A stretch of 64,000 nucleotides of DNA from UBA7985 sp002711265. GTDB lineage: Bacteria > Pseudomonadota > Alphaproteobacteria > UBA7985. Shown piece after piece: positions 37,283 through 46,126 of this stretch; position 1 is the stretch's first letter; each line of letters opens with the position of its first letter. The position numbers and the translations under genes are program-made. A model generated the notes under the pieces. It was not told the origin of the DNA, made no database searches, and worked only from the letters and a program-made list of their open reading frames with translations. The stretch spans positions 47,921 to 111,920 of the forward strand of contig CBFIBS010000010.1 in the NCBI GenBank assembly GCA_965660945.1, read 5' to 3'.

Positions 37283-37534
37283 ATGACTGTCGCCGATCCC
37301 GCCAGCGTTGAAGAGCGCCGCCGCAGCGACCGCCGCACCAATCGTCGGCGGGGCGCGGGCGCGCGCCGCATGATCGACACCACCGTTCCCAGCCCCTGCA
37401 TCCAGATCTGTCAGATCGACAAGGCCCGGAATCAGTGCACGGGCTGCAAGCGCACCATCGACGAGATCCGCGACTGGATGATCATGACCGCCGATGAAAA
37501 GCGCAGCGTCCTCGCCGCGCTCGACGACCGGTAG
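37283..37534 (+). CDS. DUF1289 Cys-rich small protein
   Basis: An 83-residue protein with the DUF1289 motif: PCIQICQIDKARNQCTGCKRT, i.e. C-x3-C then C-x2-C (given here as PCIQICQID and CTGCKRT), followed by IDEIRDWMIMTADEKRSVLA. The four cysteines suggest a metal or Fe-S site. The function is not established. An Arg-rich N-terminus (EERRRSDRRTNRRRGAGARR) precedes the domain. It sits between cobK (54 bp) and cobP (6 bp), inside the cobalamin operon. DUF1289 proteins occur widely outside cob clusters, so a direct role is inference. Confidence 0.8.
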   Translation: MTVADPASVEERRRSDRRTNRRRGAGARRMIDTTVPSPCIQICQIDKARNQCTGCKRTIDEIRDWMIMTADEKRSVLAALDDR

Positions 37535-37540
37535 GCGCAC

Positions 37541-38098
37541 ATGGGCCTGCACCTAGTCCTCGGCGGTGCGCGTTCGGGCAAATCCACCTTTGCCGAGTCC
37601 GCCGCCAGAGAAATCAGTCAGGAATACGCCGCCTCGCCACCGCCTGAAAACGGCGGCTTTCAGCCCGGTCAGCGCCTCTATCTCGCCACCAGCCGCATCT
37701 ACGACAGCGCCCACGAAGACCGCATCGCTAAACACCGCGCCGCGCGCGACCCTGACTGGCAGCTGCACGAAGAACCGATCGCGCTGGCGCAGACGCTGGC
37801 TCGGCTGGACCAGCCCGGCATCGTGATCCTCGTGGATTGCCTGACGCTGTGGCTGACAAACCTGCTGCTCGATAAGGAGGATATCGGAAACCATGTCGAG
37901 AGGTTAGAACGAACCTTGCCCAGCTTGTCGGCCCACGTCATCCTCGTCGCCAACGAGGTCGGCCTGAGCGTGGCGCCGGAAACGGCGCTGGGCAATGCCT
38001 TCCGCGACGAGGCCGGGCTGTTGAACCAGCGCATTGCCGCCTGTGCGGATCGCGTCGATTTTATCGCGGCAGGGTTGCCGCTGAGACTGAAGGGATAG
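37541..38098 (+). CDS. cobP: Adenosylcobinamide kinase / adenosylcobinamide-phosphate guanylyltransferase
   Basis: A 185-residue bifunctional CobP (CobU) that phosphorylates adenosylcobinamide and then attaches GMP to form adenosyl-GDP-cobinamide. P-loop GGARSGKS is near the N-terminus, followed by RIAKHRAARDPDW (with the guanylylated His region) and VDCLTLWLTNLL. A short insertion (AASPPPENGGFQPGQ) after the P-loop helix makes the N-terminal region longer than usual. It starts 6 bp after the DUF1289 gene and precedes cobW. Confidence 0.95.
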   Translation: MGLHLVLGGARSGKSTFAESAAREISQEYAASPPPENGGFQPGQRLYLATSRIYDSAHEDRIAKHRAARDPDWQLHEEPIALAQTLARLDQPGIVILVDCLTLWLTNLLLDKEDIGNHVERLERTLPSLSAHVILVANEVGLSVAPETALGNAFRDEAGLLNQRIAACADRVDFIAAGLPLRLKG

Positions 38099-38102
38099 GG
38101 CC

Positions 38103-39140
38103 GTGGCTCAGAAGGTGCCAGTAACCGTCGTCACCGGGTTTCTCGGGGCCGGCAAAACCAGCCTGATCCGGCATTGGCTGGAGAACGCTGGCGGCCGCCG
38201 GATCGCGCTGATCGTCAACGAATTCGGCGATGTCGGGGTCGATGGCGAAATCCTGCGCGGCTGCGGCATCGACAGTTGTTCTGACGATGACATCATGGAG
38301 CTGGCCAACGGCTGCCTGTGCTGCACGGTTGCCGACGATTTCGTCCCGACCATGGAAGCCCTGCTCGACCGCGACAACCCCCCTGAGCATATCGTCATCG
38401 AAACCAGCGGGCTGGCGCTACCCAAGCCACTGGTCAAGGCGGTGGACTGGCCGACCCTGCGCCCTCGCGTCACCGTCGACGGTGTGGTCACGGTCGTGGA
38501 TGGCCGAGCGGTTGCCGACGGCCTGTTCGCGCCCGACCCGGTCGCAGTGCAGGTGGCGCGCGAAGCCGACGATGCCCTCGACCACGAAACCCCGCTCGAA
38601 GAACTGTTCGAAGAACAGCTGGGCTGTGCCGACCTGATCATCGTCAACAAGACCGACCTGATCGGCGACGCCGACTGGTCCGATATCGAAGGCCGCGTGC
38701 GCGAAGACGCCCGCGCTGGTGCCGGGCTGATCAAGTCCACCTATGGCGCGGTCCCGCCAGCGGTTGCGCTGGGCCTCGATGCCGCCGCTGAAGACGACCT
38801 CGACAGCCGCCCTTCTCACCACGATGACGGCCACGAGCACGACCACGATGACTTCGACAGCCGGGTCTTTCACCTTGGTGAAATGCAGTCTGAAGCGGCG
38901 TTTCAGGCCGCGCTTGAACAGATTGCCGGCGACTTCAGCCTGCTCCGTGCCAAGGGCTTTATCGCTGTTGAAGGCAAGCCCCGGCGGTTCGCTCTGCAAG
39001 GGGTTGGCACCCGCTTTCAGGGCTACTTCGACCGCGAATGGCGCGACGATGAAACCCGCGGCACCGCCATTGTCTGCATCGGTGAGCACGATCTCGACTG
39101 GGCCGGTCTCGCCGAAGCCGTCAATGGGATCGCCGCCTAG
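38103..39140 (+). CDS. cobW: CobW-type G3E GTPase, cobalamin-associated metal chaperone
   Basis: A 345-residue G3E-family GTPase. It has Walker A GFLGAGKT, the metal-binding motif GCLCC, the guanine-specificity motif NKTDL and a His/Asp-rich loop (HHDDGHEHDHDD, about residues 238-250). CobW proteins are thought to deliver cobalt for corrin synthesis. The context directly upstream of cobN supports this rather than a zinc-chaperone (COG0523) role. The start is GTG 38103. Its gap to cobN is 15 bp. Confidence 0.95.
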   Translation: MAQKVPVTVVTGFLGAGKTSLIRHWLENAGGRRIALIVNEFGDVGVDGEILRGCGIDSCSDDDIMELANGCLCCTVADDFVPTMEALLDRDNPPEHIVIETSGLALPKPLVKAVDWPTLRPRVTVDGVVTVVDGRAVADGLFAPDPVAVQVAREADDALDHETPLEELFEEQLGCADLIIVNKTDLIGDADWSDIEGRVREDARAGAGLIKSTYGAVPPAVALGLDAAAEDDLDSRPSHHDDGHEHDHDDFDSRVFHLGEMQSEAAFQAALEQIAGDFSLLRAKGFIAVEGKPRRFALQGVGTRFQGYFDREWRDDETRGTAIVCIGEHDLDWAGLAEAVNGIAA

Positions 39141-39155
39141 GCCGGGGCCGCTCCC

Positions 39156-42100
39156 GTGCACCTGCTCGCCGCCCAGCCCGGCGCCCTCAGCGACAACGAC
39201 GAGGCCATCGACCTTGAACAGTCGCCGGGCGCCATTGTTTTCCTGTCCGCCGCCGACACCGACCTTGCGCTGATCACTGCCGCTCAGGAAGCCAGTTTGG
39301 CCGATGCCGCGCACGCCACCGACGCCGCCGAGAGGCCGTCGCTGCGCGCGGCCAACCTCATGCAGCTGCAGCATCCGATGAGCGTTGATCTCTACCTCGA
39401 CCGCGTGGTGCGCTACGCCCGGGTGGTGGTGGTGCGGCTGCTCGGGGGCAAGGCCTACTGGTCTTACGGGGTCGAGCAGCTGGTCGCCGCATGCCAGGCT
39501 TCGGGTGCAGCGCTCGCGCTGCTGCCCGGTGACGACCGACCAGACGCCGAACTGCGCGGATGGTCCAACCTCGATGCCGCGACCTACGACGGGCTGTGGG
39601 CGCTGCTGGGGCAGGGCGGGGCCGTCAACGCCCGCGCCTTCGTCGATGCGCTGGGCGCGCTGGCGACGCTGAACCCCGGTGATCCCGCTCCGGCTGTGCG
39701 CACCGCCCAAGCGCTGCCGGAAAACGGCCTGCTCGACCCCTCAGCCGAGACGACCCCCGACACGCCGGTGGTGCCCTTGGTGTTCTACCGCGCGCTGGTG
39801 CAGGCGGGCGACCTCGCCCCGGTGCAGGCGCTGGCACAGGCCCTGTCGGCGCGCGGCCTGCGCCCGTTACCGATCTTTCTCAAGAGCCTGAAGGATGCCG
39901 GCTCCCGCGCCTTCCTCGCCGAGACCTTCGCCGAGGCCCCGCCAAGCGCAATCATCAACTTCACCGCCTTTTCTGCCGCAAAGCCCGGACAGGCCAGCGA
40001 CGACAGTCCCTTCGGCGTCGACGCGCCGGTGATCCAGGCCGTGCTCTCCGGTGGCTCGCTGGAGGCCTGGCGCGAGGGCACACAGGGCCTCGGCCCCCGA
40101 GATCTGGCCATGAACGTGGTCCTGCCGGAGGTCGATGGCCGGATCCTGAGCCGCGCCGTTTCCTTCAAGTCGGCGGGCGACCCGTCCCCGGCGACCGAAT
40201 GCGCCGTTGTCCGGCACCAGCCGCTGGCAGACCGCGTCGACTGGGTGGCCGCGCTGGCCGAGAGCTGGGCCCGCCTGCGCGCCCTCAGCCCCGCTGAGCG
40301 CGGCGTCGCGTTGGTGCTCGCCAACTACCCCAATAAGGACAGCCGCATCGCCAACGGTGTCGGCCTCGATGCCCCGGCCAGCACCATCGGTCTGCTGCAG
40401 GCGCTGGCGGGCGCCGGCTACGACGTCGGCGAGGCCCCGGCCGCGCCCACCTCGCCCGAGGCGCTGATGCAGCTGCTGCTCAGCGGGCCAACCAACCGCG
40501 ATCCCGAGCGTGATCCCGGGCGCGATGCCAGCACCACAATCCGGCTGAGCGAGGCTGACTACCGCGCCTTTTTCGACCAGCTGCCCGCGACGGTCCGCAC
40601 GGCTGTCGAAGCCCGCTGGGGCGGACCGGCGCAGGATCCGTTCTGGGACGGCGCAGGCTTCCACCTCGCCCTGCACCGCTTCGGCAAGGTGTTGATCGGC
40701 ATCCAGCCGCAGCGCGGCTATCACCTCGACATCGAAGGCACCTACCACGACCCCGATCTGGTGCCGCCACACGGGTATCTCGCCTTCTACGCCACCGTGC
40801 GGGCGCAGGCCCACGCCGTCATCCACGTCGGCAAGCACGGCAACCTCGAATGGTTGCCGGGCAAGGCGCTGGCGCTGTCCGAGGGTTGCTTCCCCGACGC
40901 GGTGTTCGGCCCCATGCCGCAGCTCTATCCGTTCATCGTTAATGACCCCGGCGAGGGGTCGCAGGCCAAGCGGCGCACGGCCGCCGTGGTCGTCGACCAC
41001 CTGACCCCGCCGCTGACCCGCGCCGGCCTGCACGGCGACCTGTCGGCGCTAGAAGCCGACGTTGACGAGTATTTTCAGGCTGCCGGGCTGCACCCGGCCC
41101 GGGCCACGCTGCTGGCCGAGGACATTGTCAACAAGGTCCACGACTTCGGGCTGGCCGGCGACCTCGGGCTCAGCGCCGAGGACGGCGACGCAGCGGTTCT
41201 GGGCAAGCTCGACGGCTTCCTGTGCGATCTCAAGGACTTGCAGATTCGCGACGGACTGCACATCTTCGGCGCAGCGCCCCAAGGCCCGCAGCGCCGTGAT
41301 CTGCTGCTCGCGCTGGCCCGTCCGGGTTTCAGCGATCACCCCTCCTACATCGATGCGCTGGCGCAGGCCGAGGGCATCAGCGCGCCGCTGCTGAGCCTCG
41401 ATCCGGGGCAGGCGCTATCCATCGAAGGCATCGACGGGCGCCGGACCGTCGCCGACCACATCGAAGCGCTGGAGCAGCGGGCGCAGGCCATCCTCGACGG
41501 CGATGCCTCCGCGCCCACCGAAGCAGCCGCAACGCTGTTTTCCGCCATTGAAACAGTCATTGCGCCGCTGATCGACGCCTCGGCCACGCGTGAGCTGTCG
41601 GCAAGCCTGCAGGGGCTCGACGGCCGCTTCGTCCCGCCCGGCCCCTCGGGTGCGCCGACGCGGGCGCGGCTGGACGTGCTGCCGACAGGGCGCAACTTCT
41701 TCTCCGTCGACACCCGCGCGGTGCCGACACAGGCTGCGTGGCGGCTGGGCTGGAAGTCGGCTTCGCTGCTGGTGGAGCGCTATGCACAGGATCATGGCGA
41801 CTGGCCGCGCCGCATGCTGCTGTCGTGCTGGGGTACGGCGAACATGCGCACCGGCGGGGAAGACATCGCGCAGGCGCTGGCCCTGCTCGGGGTCAAGCCG
41901 CAGTGGGATACGACCAGCGGCCGGGTCACGGGGTTCGAGGTGCTGCCGCTGGACGTGCTCAACCGGCCGCGTGTCGACGTGACCCTGCGGGTCTCGGGCT
42001 TCTTCCGCGACGCTTTCCCGGGCTTGATGGACCTGTTCGATGCGGCGGTGAAGGCCGTCGCTGCGCTCGATGAAACCGCCGGTGAAACCGAAGGGCAGAA

Positions 42101-42899
42101 CCCGCTCGCCGCGCGGGTGCGGGCCGAGGCAACCCGGCTGCAGGCCAGCGGTCTGGACCCGGCAGCGGCGCAGCGGCAGGCGAGTTTCCGGGTCTTCGGC
42201 TCCAAACCCGGCGCTTATGGCGCGGGGCTGCAGGCGTTGATCGACAGCGGTGCCTGGGAAGAACCGACCAAGCTGGCTGAGGCTTTCCTCAGCTGGTCGT
42301 CCTACGCCTACGGCCAGCGGGTGCAGGGCGAGGCTGCGGGGGAGGCGCTGCGCGGGCAACTGCGCGAGGTCGAAGCGGTGATCCACAATCAGGACAACCG
42401 CGAGCACGATATCCTCGACAGCGACGACTACTACCAGTTCGAGGGCGGGGCCTTCGCCGCGATCCGGCACTTGTCGGGGCAGTCGCCTGCGGCCTACCAC
42501 AACGACCATTCCGAGCCTGAGCGGCTGCGCATCCGGTCGCTGTCGGAGGAGATGGGCCGGATTGTGCGCGGTCGCGCCACCAACCCGAAGTGGATCGAGG
42601 GCGTGATGCGCCACGGCTACAAGGGGGCCTTCGAGATGGCGGCGACGCTGGACTACCTGTTCGCCTTCGCCGCGACCACGGATGCGGTTTCACCCGATCA
42701 TTTTCAGGCGCTCTACGATGCGACCTTGGCACAGGATCAGGTGCGTGATTTCATAGCGCAGCATAACCCCGAGGCGCTCAAGGATATGGCGGCTCGGTAT
42801 CTGGAGGCCATTCGGCGCGGGTACTGGACGCCGCGTTCGAATACGGCCGGCGCCGCGCTGGCGGGCTGGTCCAGCGGAGAAGAACAGGCATGGCACTGA
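39156..42899 (+). CDS. cobN: Cobaltochelatase subunit CobN
   Basis: A 1247-residue CobN, the large H-subunit of the ATP-dependent late cobaltochelatase, related to the magnesium chelatase ChlH. Recognised blocks include RVVVVRLLGGKAYWSYG, ANYPNKDSRIANGVGLDAP, VIHVGKHGNLEWLPGKALAL and CWGTANMRTGGEDIAQALALLG, plus a C-terminal segment ending WIEGVMRHGYKGAFEMAATL. The partner AAA+ subunits CobS and CobT are not in the window. The start is GTG 39156. The stop overlaps the cobO start by 10 bp. Confidence 0.97.
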   Translation: MHLLAAQPGALSDNDEAIDLEQSPGAIVFLSAADTDLALITAAQEASLADAAHATDAAERPSLRAANLMQLQHPMSVDLYLDRVVRYARVVVVRLLGGKAYWSYGVEQLVAACQASGAALALLPGDDRPDAELRGWSNLDAATYDGLWALLGQGGAVNARAFVDALGALATLNPGDPAPAVRTAQALPENGLLDPSAETTPDTPVVPLVFYRALVQAGDLAPVQALAQALSARGLRPLPIFLKSLKDAGSRAFLAETFAEAPPSAIINFTAFSAAKPGQASDDSPFGVDAPVIQAVLSGGSLEAWREGTQGLGPRDLAMNVVLPEVDGRILSRAVSFKSAGDPSPATECAVVRHQPLADRVDWVAALAESWARLRALSPAERGVALVLANYPNKDSRIANGVGLDAPASTIGLLQALAGAGYDVGEAPAAPTSPEALMQLLLSGPTNRDPERDPGRDASTTIRLSEADYRAFFDQLPATVRTAVEARWGGPAQDPFWDGAGFHLALHRFGKVLIGIQPQRGYHLDIEGTYHDPDLVPPHGYLAFYATVRAQAHAVIHVGKHGNLEWLPGKALALSEGCFPDAVFGPMPQLYPFIVNDPGEGSQAKRRTAAVVVDHLTPPLTRAGLHGDLSALEADVDEYFQAAGLHPARATLLAEDIVNKVHDFGLAGDLGLSAEDGDAAVLGKLDGFLCDLKDLQIRDGLHIFGAAPQGPQRRDLLLALARPGFSDHPSYIDALAQAEGISAPLLSLDPGQALSIEGIDGRRTVADHIEALEQRAQAILDGDASAPTEAAATLFSAIETVIAPLIDASATRELSASLQGLDGRFVPPGPSGAPTRARLDVLPTGRNFFSVDTRAVPTQAAWRLGWKSASLLVERYAQDHGDWPRRMLLSCWGTANMRTGGEDIAQALALLGVKPQWDTTSGRVTGFEVLPLDVLNRPRVDVTLRVSGFFRDAFPGLMDLFDAAVKAVAALDETAGETEGQNPLAARVRAEATRLQASGLDPAAAQRQASFRVFGSKPGAYGAGLQALIDSGAWEEPTKLAEAFLSWSSYAYGQRVQGEAAGEALRGQLREVEAVIHNQDNREHDILDSDDYYQFEGGAFAAIRHLSGQSPAAYHNDHSEPERLRIRSLSEEMGRIVRGRATNPKWIEGVMRHGYKGAFEMAATLDYLFAFAATTDAVSPDHFQALYDATLAQDQVRDFIAQHNPEALKDMAARYLEAIRRGYWTPRSNTAGAALAGWSSGEEQAWH

Positions 42900-43525
42900 A
42901 GCGCCCCGAGGGCATGACCGACGAGGAGTTCATCTCCCGCGCCAATGAGAAGGCGCGGAAGAAGAAGGCTGCCCGCGACAAGATTCTCGCCACCAAGACC
43001 ATCGAAAAGGGCCTGCTCATCGTCCACACCGGGCCGGGAAAGGGCAAGTCGACCGCCGCCTTCGGCATGGTGTTCCGCGCGCTGGGCAACGGCATGAAGG
43101 TCGGCGTGGTGCAGTTCGTCAAAGGCAAGTGGGAAACCGGCGAACGCGCGGTGCTGGAGAAGTTCCCGGATCAGTGCGTCATCCGCTCAATGGGTGAGGG
43201 CTTTACCTGGGAGACCCAGGACCGCGAGCGCGACATCGCAGCGGCCAAGGGGGCCTGGGCCATGGCGCAGGAGATGATCAACGATCCGAGCTTCGACATG
43301 GTCCTGCTCGACGAGCTCAACATCTGCCTGCGCTACGATTATCTCGACATTGCCGAGGTGGTCGCGGTGCTGCAGGCGCGGCGGGAGATGCTGCACGTCA
43401 TCGTGACCGGCCGCAACGCCAAGGAACCCCTGATCGAGGCGGCCGATCTGGTCACGGAAATGGGGCAGATCAAGCACCCCTTCCGCGAGCAGAACGTCAA
43501 GGCGCAAGTGGGCGTGGAGTTCTGA
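42890..43525 (+). CDS. cobO: Cob(I)yrinic acid a,c-diamide adenosyltransferase
   Basis: A 211-residue CobA/CobO/BtuR-type ATP:corrinoid adenosyltransferase that adds the 5'-deoxyadenosyl ligand. P-loop GPGKGKST sits near residue 50, followed by MGEGFTWETQDRERD and VLLDELNICLRYDYL. The N-terminal 35 residues are Lys/Arg-rich (RANEKARKKKAARDK), as in other members. It overlaps cobN by 10 bp and ends 2 bp before cobQ, so translation is coupled. Confidence 0.96.
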   Translation: MALKRPEGMTDEEFISRANEKARKKKAARDKILATKTIEKGLLIVHTGPGKGKSTAAFGMVFRALGNGMKVGVVQFVKGKWETGERAVLEKFPDQCVIRSMGEGFTWETQDRERDIAAAKGAWAMAQEMINDPSFDMVLLDELNICLRYDYLDIAEVVAVLQARREMLHVIVTGRNAKEPLIEAADLVTEMGQIKHPFREQNVKAQVGVEF

Positions 43526-43527
43526 TC

Positions 43528-45021
43528 GTGCCAGCGCGGACGCCCGCACTCATGCTGCTGGGCACGGGGTCGGACGTCGGCAAATCACTGGTCGCGGCCG
43601 GGCTGTGTCGGGCTTTCACCCGGCGCGGGCTGCAGGTTGCACCCTTCAAGCCGCAGAACATGTCCAACAACGCTGCCGTAACCCGCGACGGCGGAGAAAT
43701 CGGGCGGGCACAGGCGCTGCAGGCCCGGGCCTGCGGCCTCCAGCCCCACACCGACATGAACCCTGTGCTGCTCAAGCCGCAAAGTGAGACCGGCGCGCAG
43801 ATCGTGGTGCAGGGGCAGGTGCGCGGCTCGGCCCGTGGCGCGGAGTATCAGGCGATCAAGGGCAGCCTCATGCCCGATGTGCTGGACAGCTTTCACCGCC
43901 TGAGCCAGAGCGCCGAGCTGGTGGTGGTCGAGGGCGCGGGCAGTGCTTCCGAACTCAACCTGCGCGAGGGCGATATCGCCAACTGGGGTTTTGCCCGCGC
44001 GGCGTCGGTGCCCACGGTGCTGGTCGGCGACATCGACCGGGGCGGCGTGATCGCCAACATCATCGGTACCCACCGGCTGGTTCCCCGCGAAGACCGCGCC
44101 TTGCTGCGCGGCTTCCTGATCAACAAATTCCGGGGCGACGCCAGCCTGTTCGCCAGCGGCAGCGCGCTGATCCGCCGTGAAACTGGGCTGCGTGACCTTG
44201 GCATCATTCCGTTCTTCCCCGCTGCCCGTGACCTACCCGCCGAAGACGTGCTCGCGCTCGACGAGAGCGCGGCCGCCAAGCCCGAAGCGCGTGTGAAAAT
44301 CGCGGTGCTGCGGCTGGCACGGATTTCCAACTTTGACGATTTCGACCCGCTGGCGGCCGAGCCGGGCGTCGAGCTGGTCTTCGTCCAGCCGGGCGAGGTC
44401 GTACCCGCCGACGCCGATCTGGTGATCCTGCCCGGATCCAAGGCGACCCTCGCCGACCTGGCGTTTTTGCGGGAACAGGGCTGGGACGTGGATTTGCAGG
44501 CACACGTGCGGCGCGGGCGGCCGGTGCTGGGCATCTGTGGCGGTTATCAGATGCTGGGAGCCCATATCGCCGATCCCGAGGGGATCGAAGGCCCGCCGTC
44601 GTCGGCACCGGGGCTGGGGCTGCTGCCGGTCGAAACCGTGATGAAGGGGCCGAAAACGCTGGTCGAGATCAGCGGCCTTCACCCCGCCAGCGGCGCGGCC
44701 GTCGCAGGCTACGAAATGCATATGGGCGTGACCACACCGACTGAGTCGGACCGTCCGCCTGCGCCCATGCTCAGCCTCGGTGCGTCCAGCGGCAACGGCC
44801 AGCCCGACGGCGCGGTGCAGGGGGCGGTTCAAGGCTGTTATCTCCACGGGCTGTTTAACAGCGACGGCTTCCGGGCTGCGTTTCTGGCCAGCCTCGATCC
44901 GGCCTTGCAGAGTGATCTGGCCTTCGAGGCGCGGGTCGAAGCCACGCTCGACGCGCTGGCGGTGCACTTCGAAGACAGTCTGGATCTCGATCAGGTCTGG
45001 GATCTGGCCCGCGCCGGCTGA
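43528..45021 (+). CDS. cobQ: Cobyric acid synthase
   Basis: A 497-residue CobQ (CbiP) that amidates four side chains of adenosylcobyrinic a,c-diamide using glutamine. The N-terminal ATPase domain has GTGSDVGKS and FKPQNMSNNAAVT. The C-terminal class I glutamine amidotransferase has the nucleophile Cys in PVLGICGGYQMLG and a downstream His (GCYLHGLF). It starts at GTG 43528. It is the last plus-strand gene of the first cob transcription unit and converges on cobD with 19 bp between stops. Confidence 0.97.
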   Translation: MPARTPALMLLGTGSDVGKSLVAAGLCRAFTRRGLQVAPFKPQNMSNNAAVTRDGGEIGRAQALQARACGLQPHTDMNPVLLKPQSETGAQIVVQGQVRGSARGAEYQAIKGSLMPDVLDSFHRLSQSAELVVVEGAGSASELNLREGDIANWGFARAASVPTVLVGDIDRGGVIANIIGTHRLVPREDRALLRGFLINKFRGDASLFASGSALIRRETGLRDLGIIPFFPAARDLPAEDVLALDESAAAKPEARVKIAVLRLARISNFDDFDPLAAEPGVELVFVQPGEVVPADADLVILPGSKATLADLAFLREQGWDVDLQAHVRRGRPVLGICGGYQMLGAHIADPEGIEGPPSSAPGLGLLPVETVMKGPKTLVEISGLHPASGAAVAGYEMHMGVTTPTESDRPPAPMLSLGASSGNGQPDGAVQGAVQGCYLHGLFNSDGFRAAFLASLDPALQSDLAFEARVEATLDALAVHFEDSLDLDQVWDLARAG

Positions 45022-45040
45022 GTGTAGCCGGGGAGGTTTT

Positions 45041-46009
45041 TCAGGCCAGCCACAGCGTTACCAGCAGCAGGGCAGCAACCGCCGCCGTCATCACTACGCC
45101 ACAGCGAAAATACAGCGCCAGTGCGCGGCGGATATCGCCGCTGGTCAGCGCGCGCCGTCCTGTGCCCATCGGCGGATCGTCGCTCCATCCCGTGTCGTAC
45201 TTGCGCGGCCCGGCGAGCGAGATATCCAGCCCGGCGGCAAAGGCGGCTTCGGGCCAGCCTGCGTTCGGGGAGCGGTGCCGGGGGGCTGCGGCGGCCATAG
45301 TGCGCCAACCGCCACCGGCGACCAGACAGACCAGCGCCCCGGTCAGCCGCGCCGGGATCCAGTTGATGGCGTCGTCCAGCCGCGCGGCGGCCTTGCCAAA
45401 GTCCTCGAAACGGTCGTTGCGGTAGCCCCACATGCTGTCGAGGGTGTTCACCGCCTTGTAGGCGAGCAGCCCCGGCAGGCCGAACACCAGCCCCCAGAAC
45501 AGCGGCGCAGTGACCCCGTCGGAGAAATTTTCGGCCAGTGATTCGATGGCAGCGCGGGAGACCCCGGCTTCGTCCAGCGCTTCCGGGTCGCGGCCGACGA
45601 TGTGGGAGACGGCCTCGCGCCCTTCGGGCAGGCCCTGATCAAGGCCATCGGCGACGCGACCGACGAACTGCGCCAGCGTGGAGAACGCCAGCAGGATCAG
45701 CCCAAGCGCGAAGAACACCAGCGCGTAGGCCCAGCCCGGCAGCAGCGCGAAGGCCAGCACCCCGAGGCCGTCGGCCAGCCCCACCAGCGCCAGCCACCCC
45801 CACAGGCCCCGGCGACGGCGGACGGCGGCCCTCAGTCCGTCGCTGTTCAGCCGCTTTTCGACCCACGAAATCAGCCCGCCAAAGGCGACAACGGGGTGCC
45901 AGCGTGGCTCGAAACTGCGCCGCAGCCGGTACAGCGCCAGCTCGACCAGCAGAACGGCGACGAGAACCCCGGCGTTCAGGGCGACAAAATGGAGGATCAG
46001 GGTCATCAT
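45041..46009 (-). CDS. cobD: Adenosylcobinamide-phosphate synthase CobD/CbiB
   Basis: A 322-residue membrane protein that attaches aminopropanol phosphate to cobyric acid. It has about four to five hydrophobic helices. The conserved WHPVVAFGGLISWVEKRLN, AIESLAENFSDGVTAPLFWG and YKAVNTLDSMWGYRN are diagnostic. It is the only minus-strand gene in the cob block, convergent with cobQ and divergent from cbiX with a shared 117 bp intergenic region. A second ATG one codon in is possible. Confidence 0.94.
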   Translation of the reverse strand: MMTLILHFVALNAGVLVAVLLVELALYRLRRSFEPRWHPVVAFGGLISWVEKRLNSDGLRAAVRRRRGLWGWLALVGLADGLGVLAFALLPGWAYALVFFALGLILLAFSTLAQFVGRVADGLDQGLPEGREAVSHIVGRDPEALDEAGVSRAAIESLAENFSDGVTAPLFWGLVFGLPGLLAYKAVNTLDSMWGYRNDRFEDFGKAAARLDDAINWIPARLTGALVCLVAGGGWRTMAAAAPRHRSPNAGWPEAAFAAGLDISLAGPRKYDTGWSDDPPMGTGRRALTSGDIRRALALYFRCGVVMTAAVAALLLVTLWLA

Positions 46010-46126
46010 GGCGCCAGAAATACAGCACGCGCCGCACTGTGTCGCGTCAAAGTGGGCTGCTCCATGCTGCTCTTCCGCGCTAAATCAGCAAAAACTCAGG
46101 AATCATTGTACCGGGGAGCAAGGGTC

